Part shown: in pieces, positions 13,479 to 23,974 of the stretch
Layout: every line of letters begins with the position of its first letter
How positions within the stretch are numbered: position 1 is the stretch's first letter
DNA from: Blasia pusilla
Taxonomy: Eukaryota > Marchantiophyta > Marchantiopsida > Blasiales
NCBI GenBank assembly: GCA_050084515.1
Contig: CM114275.1
Span: 25,110,001 to 25,174,000, forward strand
Length of the DNA: 64,000 bases
Reading direction: 5' to 3'
Position numbers and translations under genes: made by a program
The notes under the pieces: model-generated
Told to the model about the DNA's origin: nothing
The model's input: the letters and a program-made list of their open reading frames with translations, nothing else
Databases searched by the model: none

Positions 13479-14168
13479 CTCATCCCTCCTTAGAAGGTTG
13501 ATGTCCTCATCAACGCAAACCTTATTGATGTTAAGTTATGGGAAGCCGACCCCTTAACACAGAATCGCGTTCTGGTAGCTAACCCGCAATTCCTCTTTTG
13601 GCTTAAGTCTTAGGTTGTCGCTTGCAGCACTTAGACTTATTAGCTTCTGCTTTCTGATGAGCCTAGACTAGTTATGCTGAACTAATCTAACTATCAAAAT
13701 AAGCTCACTAAGTCTGCCACCTAACTTCACTCACTATTTGTAAACAACCGCCTGTCTACCTAGCCAACTCGTACTACTTTTGGGTCACCTGTACTCCATC
13801 TAGGCGCGTCACTAAGTTCAGTCATGAAACATGAATGAGATCACCAAAAACCCCAAGACAGACTCATCTACCCCGCCAACGTTAGGGCGAGCCCAAATGC
13901 TAGTACTTCAACACTTGGTCCTGATCTAGATGCCTTATCTGAATACAAGCTCTCACCTCAAATACTCATTGTTTGGTCTCCTTGACTTACATCCTAAGCA
14001 TATGAAGAACTACTCATTGCCTTGCACAACCAAACTCAAAATTACAATACAAGCATCGAATCTCCAAATCCATGTCTTCTTTATTGTAACAACTAAACCT
14101 TTCTAGTTACAACAGGTTATCGGCCCAAGCTTTCCGGTCACAAGTTATGTCCATTGCTTCACCATGTA
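13479..14168 (-). other. 3' untranslated internal region of B1
   Basis: About 690 bp between the pol stop codon and the LTR, matching 22126-22818 of the full-length copy B3 in reverse complement, including the polypurine-like AAGGAGGG next to the LTR. No open frame of note. Confidence 0.75.
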
Positions 14169-14994
14169 CTAACGCACGTGCCTTTCTTGCATCCATCTGA
14201 AGTCACGCAATGCTTCTTGCGCATGTTCTAGATCCGCCTCCGCAATCCAAGTCGCCTCTTTCACATGATAGCCTTTCCACTTGACCAAATACTCGTACTT
14301 GGTGGCCCTACGTCTGGAACGCAGAATGGTCTCAACCTCGAACTCTGGTTCCTCATTTCTGATGACCGGTTGTGGTTTGAACATCCTCCTTCGCTCCGAA
14401 CGCACATTGTCTTGAAGATACTTCTTCAATAATGACACATGGAAAGTCGGGTGAATCTTGAACTCGTTTGGCAGCTCCAACGTGTACACATCCTCAAACG
14501 GCTTTGCCTTGATCACATACGGTCCAACATACTTGGCTGACAATTTCGCGGACAATTCCTTCGAAAGAGTGAGATTCTTAACACTCAACCACACTTGTTT
14601 CCCAACTTGGAAACTCACATGGCGCCGACTTTTGTTAGCATGCTTTACGTACCTTAGTTGAGCCTTGGCGAGACTTTCTCTCGCTCGCTCTTGTCGTTCT
14701 TGGATTTCCACTAACAAACATTCCGCCGTTGCTTGACGAGTGTGTGTCGATGTATTGCCCTTCGAAAGAGCTAAGTCAAGAGGCCCTTCTGGTTCTCTTT
14801 GATACGCCAGAAGAAACGGAGATTCTCCGGTTGCAGAATGCTTAGTCAAGTTGGAACAATACTCAACCATACTTAACCACTTGGCCCAATCTCTTTGGTC
14901 CGCACTCACGTAATTCCGTAAGTATTGGTTTACGACCGAGTTTACTTTTTCCGTTTGCCCATCCGTTTGAGGATGGAAGGCCGTACTAAAGGTG
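14169..14994 (-). pseudogene. Chromovirus integrase C-terminus with chromodomain (B1)
   Basis: An uninterrupted frame of about 275 codons covers the integrase core end (STAFHPQTDGQTEKVNSVV), the integrase C-terminal domain (FKIHPTFHVSLLKKYL) and a chromodomain (YEYLVKWKGYHVKEATWI) shortly before the stop at 14169. The open frame extends another 40 codons into the adjoining LTR fragment, so the apparent 315-codon ORF (15116-14169) is a deletion fusion of LTR and integrase. In chromoviruses the chromodomain is thought to direct integration to particular chromatin. The reading frame here is better preserved than in B3, yet the element cannot be active. Confidence 0.85.
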
Positions 14995-15149
14995 AGCACG
15001 ACTCTGTTCCGCATTTCGTCTCTTAGAATTTTCCAAGAGACTCTTCCAAACGCCTCTCCAAAGCGCAAACCTCGCGGCGCGAGTTCCTTTGAGTTCTGAT
15101 GTTTCGCTTGGCGCATATTTGGTGTTGTTTGGTTATGAGGGTCGCGACA
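14995..15149 (-). repeat. 155-bp remnant of the 5' LTR of B1
   Basis: Matches the first 155 bases of LTR B in reverse complement, ending GGGTCGCGACA at the ATATC target duplicate. It joins integrase sequence near 14994, marking the internal deletion. Confidence 0.8.
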
Positions 15150-15316
15150 ATATCCTCCAACCTAAGAACGGGTCCTACTGGAAAAGTCACCCTCAATTGA
15201 GTAACCCCCAACCCTATGTATGAAACCGCATCTTTACCTAGACACTACGGCCCTACATAAGGTATGGCCTCTACTAGCACACTATACTCTACGACATAAT
15301 CTGTATGGTCATGACA

Positions 15317-16454
15317 ACTATCGTGCGAATCCACATCTTCATACAACATACATCGCTCACATACTGTCGCGACCCTCATAACCAAACAACACCAGATACG
15401 CGCCAAGCGAAACATCAGAACTCAAAGGAACTCACGCCGCGAGGTTTGCGCTTTGGAGAGGCGTTTGGTAGAGTCTCTTGGAAAAGTCTAAGAGACGAAA
15501 CGCGGAACAGAGTTGTGCGTTTCATGCGTTAGTGGTCGCGACCAGGAAACCTAGACCAAACGCGAGCCGAGACTTGAGATGAGTTGAGTCTTGGAGGTTG
15601 GTTGCCAAAGAGGTGAGAACCAGTTTGGAACACGGCTAGCGTTTGGGAGAATCTGACTGTGTTTAGGACCATAACGTTGAGCTCCGAGATGCGTTCGGGA
15701 CAAGTAAGGGCGCGTTGGAAAGCTGATCTTGAGACGCTTCCAACGCACCAAAGATCTCAGCAAACGCATAAGTACAGGCTGAGATATTGGCCGAAAACGA
15801 TTCAGAGAGCAATCGGGTTGAGGGCCAGTGGAGGGGCCCAGGTGTCTTTCCTAAATGTAGGGGCCCCGGAGATCCCCAGAAGTACTAGTAAGGGGAGTAC
15901 CTTCTCTGAGATGTCTCGGGAAACGAAACCCCACTTTGGGCGCCAAACGGCGTTTGAGGCACGGATGAAACGGGAGTTTGGCGCTGAAACCCAAACCCAA
16001 ACCTGATCCAAGGGAGTGGACTTTGCACGCCACACTTGGATTCCCAACCAGATTCACTTCGTGCGAGTCTTGGTGAGGAACTCATTGGATGTTCATCGGA
16101 CAGTTGGAACCGCTAGGCGCGAAACGCCGTTTCAGGTTCCTGAACCGACCAGAAAGTCTGTCCCAAGTCTTTCGAGACTTGCCCGTGTTGGAAACCGCGA
16201 AACTAGGAAGGTTGAGCTTGAAGAGAGAGTCCGAGACGAGAACTCGGAAAGTAATCCCGCTGATTGATCCAAGACCCGACTAACCGAAGTGCGTGTTTGG
16301 ATGCAGATCAGCGTTGAGAGCGTGACCTACTGAACGCACCCTTCCGCAACAAACAAGATTAACGTTCAATGAGAGTAGGCGCACGACACATACCATACTC
16401 ACATACCTACATAACATAGACGACAATATCCACAAACACAAGTGTACCACAACT
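15317..16454 (-). repeat. LTR-end-like block between PPT and 3' LTR of A, split by solo LTR B2
   Basis: Without B2 (15365-16388 and its CATAC duplicate) this is about 110 bp and nearly repeats 12140-12252, the U5-side end of LTR A. It starts ACTATCGTGCGAATCC and ends GTACCACAACT directly beside the polypurine tract. The same arrangement occurs in element C (57224-57353). Confidence 0.7.
15365..16388 (+). repeat. Solo LTR of family B (B2)
   Basis: A 1024-bp LTR with ends TGTCGCGACC...GGCGCACGACA, flanked on both sides by the perfect 5-bp duplication CATAC (15360-15364 and 16389-16393). No internal sequence is present, so it formed by LTR-LTR recombination after insertion into element A. Confidence 0.92.
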
Positions 16455-16464
16455 CGCCCCCCTA
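16455..16464 (-). promoter_or_regulatory. Polypurine tract of element A
   Basis: TAGGGGGGCG on the minus strand, the expected start site for plus-strand DNA synthesis. The equivalent position in element C also has a G6 run followed by CG. Confidence 0.55.
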
Positions 16465-16495
16465 ACTGGCGGTTAGGTCCCTCTAACTCCCAGGT

Positions 16496-17510
16496 TGTCG
16501 CGACCCTCATAACCAAACAACACCAAATACGCGCCAAGCGAAACATCAGAACTCAAAGGAACTCACGCCGCGAGGTTTGCGCTTTGGAGAGGCGTTTGGA
16601 AGAGTCTCTTGGAAAAGTCTAAGAGACGAAACGTGGAACAGAGTTGTGCGTTTCATGCGTTAGTGGTCGCGACCAGAAACCTAGACCAAACGCGAGCGAG
16701 ACTTGAGATGAGTTGAGTCTCGGAGGTTGGTTGCCAAGGAGGTGAGAAACGATTTGGAACACGGCTAGCGTTTGGGAGAATCTGACTATGTTTAGGACCA
16801 TAACGTTGAGCTCCGAGATGCGTTCGGGACAAATAAGGGCGCGTTGAAAGCTGATCTTGAGACGCTTCCAACGCACCAAAGATCTCAGCAAACGCATAAG
16901 TACAGGCTGAGATATTGGCCGAAAACGATTCAGAGAGCAATCGGGTTGAGGGCCAGTGGAGGGGCCCAGGTGTCTTTCCTAAATGTAGGGGCCCCGGAGA
17001 TCCCCAGAAGTACTAGTAAGGGGAGTACCTTCTCTGAGATGTCTCGGGAAACGAAACCCCACTTTGGGCGCCAAACGGCGTTTGAGGCACGGGATGAAAC
17101 GGGAGTTTTGCGCGAAACCCAAACCCAAACCTGATCCAAGGGAGTGGACTTTTACGCCACACTTGGATTCCAACCAGATTCACCGTGCGAGTCTTGGTGA
17201 GGAACTCATTGGATGTTCATCGGACAGTTGGAACCGCTAGGCGCGAAACGCCATTTCAGGTTCTGAACCGACTGAAAGTCTGTCCCAAGTCTTTCGAGAC
17301 TTGCCGTGTTGGAAACCGCGAAACTACGAAGGTTGAGCTTGAAGAGAGAGTCCGAGCGAGAACTCGGAAAGTAATCCCGCTGATTGATCCAAGACCCGAC
17401 TAACCGAAGTGCGTGTTTGGATGCGGATCAGCGTTGAGAGCGTGACCTCATCGAACGCGACGCTTCATAACAAACAAGATTAACGTTCAAGGAGAGTAGG
17501 CGCACGACCA
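16496..17510 (+). repeat. 5' LTR of B3
   Basis: Starts TGTCGCGACCCTC and ends near GCGCACGACCA, about 1015 bp. Compared with the 3' LTR it has several single-base losses (for example GTCCGAGACGAG to GTCCGAGCGAG). Confidence 0.9.
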
Positions 17511-17512
17511 CG

Positions 17513-17523
17513 TGGTATCGAGC
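17513..17523 (+). promoter_or_regulatory. Primer binding site, tRNA-Met type
   Basis: TGGTATCGAGC two bases after the 5' LTR resembles the common plant gypsy site TGGTATCAGAGC with one A missing. Confidence 0.75.
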
Positions 17524-17725
17524 AATTCCTTGATGAGCGTGAACTTGGGGTCGTTGAAGATCTGGACGTTTGGGGAGAACTCAAGGTAGCCGGAAGACCG
17601 CGACGCCGAGGAGGAACGCAAGAGGCGAGGAGGAGATCTGAGAAAAGCGACGACTCGCAAATGGCGACCAGGGCGAAGAACCGAGGAAACCGCGAGTCAA
17701 AGCAAAGAAGCCAAGAGGCGAATCA

Positions 17726-18700
17726 ATGACGGACCGAGAGCCGGAGGTGGAATTTGCGACTCGAAGTGCGAGTCCCAGACATGAGGATGTTCCAACGAAA
17801 ATCTTTCGCGGGACCTTCGGGTCCAAACTTAAACGACCGGCCTTTTATGCCCAAATGATGGGAGTGATGAAGGTGATGGCGGACGGATGGCTGAACGAGC
17901 AAGGTGATCTCGAATTCAAGTCAAATGGAGCCTCTAGTTCGGCAAGAAGCTTTGTAAGACTAATTTGCCAACGCCATTCACAGGAATGGGGCGTTCTCGG
18001 AAAGTGAGCGAGTTTCTAACGGAACTCGAACTCTATTCAAGCGCAAAAGGGATGAACAAGACAAGGTGATTAGCGGTCACGTTTCAAGGATCACGCTCTC
18101 CATTGGTGGACGGCTCACCGCAAAGAACATCTAGGTCGTGGGAAAAGCGTTGAGTTGGGAAGATTTCAAGGAGTTGATTGGGAACCGATTCACTCCGGAA
18201 TATCGAGTACCGCGATGGCATGGAGGTGGTGAGATTGCGCCAGAGTGGATCACTTGGTGCTTATGTGCGAGAGTTTAGTGCGCTCATGAGTGCACTTTCT
18301 ACGGACGAACATACTAAAAGGTGATCTTCCTAAGTGGGCTCAAACCGAGTGCCGAGAAGGCTCTCTTTCGTATGCCTCACATCCCAGAGACGCGTCGCGG
18401 ACCTCTTGAGACTAGCCGAGCGGATTGGGGACGATGAGGTCCAACACCAAACCCTTTGAGACAAAAAGTTTTTCTAAGTTCTGAGAAGAATAAAGGGACA
18501 TCCAAGAGGGTTTGGAATGGGGGTGAGCGTGACCACGGAGGGTCTCTCAGCCTTGGTAAACGAGTGGAACTCAACGCTGGCCGAAGGGGCCGCCGTTCTG
18601 AAGTCAACGAATGCCAAAGTGATTTGTTATAATTGTGGCGAACCGGGCATATGGCTAAGGAATGTGAGGCCCAAGGTTAGTAAACCGAGTATGATTGCGT
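17726..18700 (+). pseudogene. gag of B3, frameshifted
   Basis: A probable start at 17726 opens a 93-codon frame. Across frames, the capsid part reads FKELIGNRFTPEYRVPR, then a SGAYVREFSALMSALSTDE-like stretch (about 18140-18330) typical of the Retrotrans_gag domain, and the nucleocapsid knuckle CYNCGEPG-HMAKEC (18625-18666) of C-X2-C-X4-H-X4-C type. One base is missing inside the knuckle. Gag packages the element RNA. At least three frame shifts break it. Confidence 0.8.
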
Positions 18701-21700
18701 TTGCCGCTAAGCATTTATCGGAGGGAGATCTAGATACATCTCTACAAGTCACCAAGAGAACGCCCAATTTGGTTTACCTAGGATCCAAGATCGCTAATCG
18801 CGATGTGATGTTGCTCGTTGATACAGTGCTTCGCACTCATTCTTGAGTCCGAGAATCGTAAAAACGTTGGGATTGCCAACCACCAAAGCGGATGAACCCA
18901 TTAGGTAGGATTCGCGGGAGGAAAATCCCACCGGACATCGATCTGGTTTTAGGGCTAGTTGTGAGATGCGGAGTGTTTGAGTTGAAAGAGAATTTTCGGA
19001 TTTGCGAGATGGACGGAATCGGCGGAGTCTTGGGAACACGTTCTTGGATGCGTATGAGGTGGGGCGAGGCGGAGACCTTTGAGGTTAAGCGTCTTGGTTA
19101 ACGGCAAACGGACGGACGTCGATTGGTTCGTGAGGTGCCTAGAAAGACGGAGTTGGTGAACGCCATCACGAGGACGAGTTTGGCGAGTTAGAGGAAGGAT
19201 TCCTTTGCTTGATGAGACGAGTAGAGGATGATGCAAGCGCAAGATGCAGAGATCAGAACTCAGCTTCAAGGGAGATCCTGAAACACTCAAGAGAGTTGTG
19301 AAAGAATTTGAAGATGTGTTGACTAAGGAGCTTCCGGTCGAGTTGCCACCACATAGGGCGGTTGATCATAAGATTGAGGTGATACAGGATCTCAACCACC
19401 TTCAAAGGCACCATATAGGTTGAATCAAGAGGAACTTGCTGAGTTGAAGAAACAGTTGGGTGAACTCCTAGAGAGGGGTTACATCCGAGCGAGCAAGTCA
19501 CCTTATGGGGCGCCCGTCCTCTTTGTCAAGAAGAAGGATGGGAAGTTGAGACTCATGTGTTGTTGATTATCGGGCGCTGAATAAAGTGGCGGTAAGGAAT
19601 AACTATCCTCTACCGAGGATGGATGACCTCTTTGATCGATTGTCGGGTGCCAAGTATTTCAGCGGATTGACCTGAAATCAGGATATTATCAGATTCGGAT
19701 TGCCGAAGCGGATGTAGAGAAGACCGCTCAGAGGGCGAGATACGGTTCGTTCGAGTTTGTAGTAATGCCTTTCGGTCTTTATGCGCCTCCGACGCGTTTA
19801 CCACTTTGATGAACTCCATCTTTCACAAGGAGACGGATGAGTTTGTGATCATCTATATAGATGACATACTCATCTATTCGAAAACACTAGAGGAGCACGC
19901 TCGACATTTGAAGACGGTGTTTGAGAAACTTAGGCGAACAAGTTGTATGCGAATGCGGATAAGAGTGAGTTCGGTTTGACGAAGATCAAGTTCTTGGGAC
20001 ATGTGGTCGTCATGCGGATGGAGTGAGTCCGGACATGGAAAAGGTGAGCGCGATTGCCAAATGGGAACCGCCTTCCACGGTGAAGGGGATCGAAGGTTCA
20101 TCGAGTCGTCGATTTTACGGACATACGTGAAGAATTTTTCGGGCATAGTGAAACCTCTCACGGATTGGACCGCAAAGTTTGCCAATACTACATGGACCGA
20201 GGAAGTGGATAAAGCGTTCAATCGAAAGTCAAAGAGATCCTCTCGCAGAACCGATTCAAAGCGCCGGAGTTTGAACAACCGTTCGAGGTGCACACGGATG
20301 CTAGTGATTTCGCGATTGCGGGAATGTTGGTGCAAAAGGAAGACAGAGCATACGAAAGCAAGAAGCTGACCGACACGAAAGGAGATGGCCTACTCATGAG
20401 AAAGAGTTGTTTGCGGTGGTTCATTGCTTGAGGAAGTGGCGTCACTATTTGGGACTTCACAGGACTCGAGTATTCACCGATAACATATCGCTCAAGTATT
20501 TTGAGACCAGGATCGCGTGGCGCCAAAACAACCGGTGGCATGATACCTTGGCGTTGATGAATGTGGAGCTAATCCACAAGCCGGGAAAGACAATGTCATT
20601 CCGGATCGTTAAGTCGCAGGATGAACACATGCCATCGGCGACACACGAGTGTTGAGAGCAATGTTCCCTAATGAAACAGACACTGGAAAGAAGGATTCGT
20701 GAAGGATACATGAAGGATGAGCAAGCGAGGAGTACCTTGGGAAGTTAAAGCGGGGCTAAAAGGTGGCCAATCTGAGTTTGAGACACGGCTTGCTAAGGTT
20801 TAAGCAGAGCGGGATCTATGTAGGTCAAGGCAAGCTACGAACCAAGGTGTTTGTGGAATGTCATGATGGACCTTTTGGCGGGACACAAAGGGGAGAAATC
20901 CACTCTTGCTGTTTTGTCTAAGAGGTTCTTCGGCCCAACATGAAGGAAGATGTTGCTCAATATGTGAAAACATCGTGACTGCCCAGCGAACAGCGTGTCT
21001 TATCGAAGAAACAAGGTTTACTTCATCCTTTGCCAATCCCGGAGGGACCCTTGCAAAGCATTAGCATGGATTTCATTACGAGTCTTCCCGAACCGAGGGA
21101 TACAACGCTATACTTGTGATAGTTGATCGGTTTAGCAAGTTGGGGAGGTTTGTGCCGACGAGAGAGTGCGACGACCCACGCGACTTCCCGACTATTCCTG
21201 GATGGTTGGTGGCGTGCGCACGGATTGCCTAGGAGCATTGTGTCCGATCGGGATCCGAAGTTTACGTGCCTTTTGAAACATCTATTCAGGAGGTTCGGAC
21301 CAAACTCGGCTTTAGTACGGCCTTCCATCCTCAAACGGATGGGCAAACGGAAAAAAGTTAACTCGGTCGTAAACCAATACTTACGGAATTACGTGAGTGC
21401 GGACCAAAGAGATTGGGCCAAGTGGTTAAGTATGGCTGAGTATTGTTACAACTCGACTAAGCATTCTGCAACGGAGAATCTCCGTTTCTTCCGGGCGTAT
21501 CAAAGAGAACCGAAGGGCCTCTTGACTTAGCTCTTTCGAAGGGCAATACATCGACACACACTCGTCAAGCAACGGCGGAATGTTTGTTAGTGGAAATGCA
21601 GGAACGACAAGAGCGGCGAGAGAAAGTCTCGCCAAGGCTCAACTAAGGTACGTAAAGCATGCTAACAAAAGTCGGCGCCATGTGAGTTTCAAGTTGGGGA

Positions 21701-22125
21701 ACAAGTGTGGTTGAGTGTTAAGAATCTCACTCTTCCGAAAGAATTGTCTCGAAATTGTCACCAAGTATCTTTGGACCGTATGTGATCAAGGCAAAGCCGT
21801 TTGAGGATGTGTACACGTTGAGCCGCAAACGAGTTCAAGATTCACCCGACTTTCCATGTGTCATTATTGAAGAAGTATCTTCAAGACAATGTGCGTCCGA
21901 GCGAAGGAGGATGTTGAGACCACAACCGGTCATCGAAATGAGGAACCAGAGTTCGAGGTTGAGACTATTCTGCGTTCCAGGCGTAGGGCCTGAAAGCACG
22001 AGTACTTGGTCAAGTGGAAAGGCTATCATGTGAAAGAGGCGACTTGGATTGCGGAGGCGGATCTAGAACATGCGCAAGAAGCATTGCGTGACTTCAGATG
22101 GATGCAAGAAAGGCACGTGCGTTAG
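18701..22125 (+). pseudogene. pol of B3: protease, RT, RNase H, integrase, chromodomain
   Basis: Protease carries LLVDTG-ASHSFLSPRIV at about 18808-18860, with one G lost after DT. RT has the catalytic [12 protein letters not shown] (YIDD at 19854-19865). RNase H begins FEVHTDASDF at about 20282 and includes EKELFAVVHCLRKWRHYLG. Integrase has ISMDFITSLPEPR (about 21060), IVDRFSKLGRFVPTRE (about 21118) and the HPQTDGQ region (about 21325). The chromodomain EYLVKWKGYHVKEATWIAEA lies at about 22000-22060, and the stop is at 22123-22125. The order RT-RNase H-integrase is gypsy. Numerous one-base deletions interrupt it; the B1 copy shows the undamaged frame for the last 275 codons. Confidence 0.88.
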
Positions 22126-22818
22126 TACATGGTGAAGCAATGGACATAACTTGTGACCAGAAAGCTTGGGCCGATAACCCGTTGTAACTAGAAAGGTTTA
22201 GTTGTTGCAATAAAGAAGACATGGATTTGGAGATTCGATGCTTGTATTGTAATTTTGAGTTTGGTTTGTGCAAGGCAATGAGTAGTTCTTCATATGCTAA
22301 GGATGTAAGTCAAGGAGACCAAACAATGAGTATTTGAGGTGAGAGCTTGTATTCAGATAAGGCATCTAGATCAGGACCAAGTGTTGAAGTACTAGCATTT
22401 GGGCTCGCCCTAACGTCGGCGGGGTAGATGAGTCTGTCTTGGGGTTTGTGGTGATCTCATTCATGTTTCATGACTGAACTTAGTGACGCGCCTAGGTGGA
22501 ATACTGGGTGACCCAAAAGTAGTACGAGTTGGCTAGGTAGACAGGCGGTTGTTTACAAATAGTGAGTGAAGTGTTAGGTTGCAGACTTAGTGAGCTTATT
22601 TTGATAGTTAGATTAGTTTGGCAGAACTAGTCTAGGCTCATCAGAAAGAAGAAGCTAATAAGTCTAAGTCGCATAGCGACAAACCTAAGACTTAAGCCAA
22701 AAAGAGGAATTGCGGGTTAGCTACGTAACGCGATTACGTGTTAAGGGTCGGCTTCCCAAAACTTAACATCAATAAGGTTTGCGTTGATGAGGACATCAAC
22801 CTTCTAAGGAGGGGTGAG
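22126..22818 (+). other. 3' untranslated region and polypurine tract of B3
   Basis: Non-coding DNA between the pol stop and the 3' LTR. The purine run AAGGAGGGGTGAG at about 22806-22818 abuts the LTR and fits a polypurine tract. Confidence 0.8.
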
Positions 22819-23838
22819 TGTCGCGACCCTCATAACCAAACAACACCAAACGCGCAAGCGAAACATCGAACTCAAAGGAACTCACGCCGCGAGGTTTGCG
22901 CTTTGAGAGGCGTTTGGAAGAGTCTCTTGGAAAAGTCTAAGAGACGAAACGTGGAACAGAGTTGTGCGTTTCATGCGTTAGTGGTCGCGACCAGAAACCT
23001 AGACCAAACGCGAGCCGAGACTTGAGATGAGTTGAGTCTCGGAGGTTGGTTGCCAAGGAGGTGAGAACAGATTTGGAACACGGCTAGCGTTTGGGAGAAT
23101 CTGACTGTGTTTAGGACCATAACGTTGAGCTCCGAGATGCGTTCGGGACAAGTAAGGGCGCGTTGGAAAGCTGATCTTGAGACGCTTCCAACGCACCAAA
23201 GATCTCAGCAAACGCATAAGTACAGGCTGAGATATTGGCCGAAAACGATTCAGAGATCAATCGGGTTGAGGGCCAATTGGAGGGGCCCGGGTGTCTTTCC
23301 CTAAATGTAGGGGGCCCCCGGAGATCCCCAGAAGTACTAGTAAGGGGAGTACCTTCTCTGAGATGTCTCGGGAAACGAAACCCCACTTTGGGCGCCAAAC
23401 GCGCGTTTGAGGCACGGATGAAACGGGAGTTTGGCGCTGAAACCCAAACCCAAACTGATCCAAGGGAGTGGACTTTGTACGCCACACTTGGATTCCAACC
23501 GAGATTCACGTGCGTAGTCTTGGTGAGGAACTCATTGGATGTTCATCGGACAGTTGGAACCGCTAGGCGCGAAACGCCATTTCAGGTTCCTGAACCGACC
23601 AGAAAGTCTGTCCCAAGTCTTTCGAGACTTGCCCGTGTTGGAAACCGCGAAACTACGAAGGTTGAGCTTGAAGAGAGAGTCCGAGACGAGAACTCGGAAA
23701 GTAATCCCGCTGATTGATCCAAGACCCGACTAACCGAAGTGCGTGTTTGGATGCAGATCAGCGTTGAGAGCGTGACCTACTGAACGCACGCTTCCGCAAC
23801 AAACAAGATTAACGTTCAAGGAGAGTAGGCGCACGACA
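22819..23838 (+). repeat. 3' LTR of B3
   Basis: About 1020 bp, TGTCGCGACC...GGCGCACGACA, followed by the CAGGT target duplicate. Confidence 0.92.
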
Positions 23839-23974
23839 CAGGTAGCCCTATACATCTACTACATGCTATACACCTTCGTGGATGCACGAATTAGAAGGCC
23901 GGGTGCTAGGTTGCCCCATCGTTAGTCGCACATCTATAATCCATATCATGCAAAGATCAAATCATCTAGCTCTC

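Larger units (their letters stand above)
12452..15149 (-). mobile_element. Truncated chromovirus copy B1 (Ty3/gypsy)
   Basis: A complete 3' LTR, about 1.5 kb of the 3' end of pol plus 3' untranslated DNA, then only about 155 bp of the far 5' LTR. The target duplication is ATATT on the left and ATATC on the right (one mismatch) within LTR A. The middle (most of the 5' LTR, PBS, gag, protease, RT, RNase H, half of integrase) is deleted. Confidence 0.85.
12140..15316 (-). repeat. 3' LTR of element A, interrupted by B1
   Basis: About 474 bp after removing the B1 insertion and its target duplication. In window orientation it starts TGTCGTGCG and ends GGTCATGACA, giving TGTC...GACA inverted ends. 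Bases 12250-12451 plus 15150-15316 match the right-hand copy at 28962-29329 closely. The uninterrupted right copy reads CTATATCCTCC across the B1 site, confirming the insertion point. Confidence 0.75.
16496..23838 (+). mobile_element. Full-length Ty3/gypsy chromovirus B3
   Basis: A 7343-bp element with two LTRs of about 1015-1020 bp, a perfect target duplication CAGGT (16491-16495 and 23839-23843), a tRNA-Met type primer binding site and a polypurine tract. Gag, protease, RT, RNase H, integrase and chromodomain are present in the usual gypsy order. The LTRs look very similar to each other, implying recent insertion, but the coding frame is broken by many single-base deletions. It lies inside element A between its integrase-PHD end and its polypurine tract. 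Confidence 0.93.
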
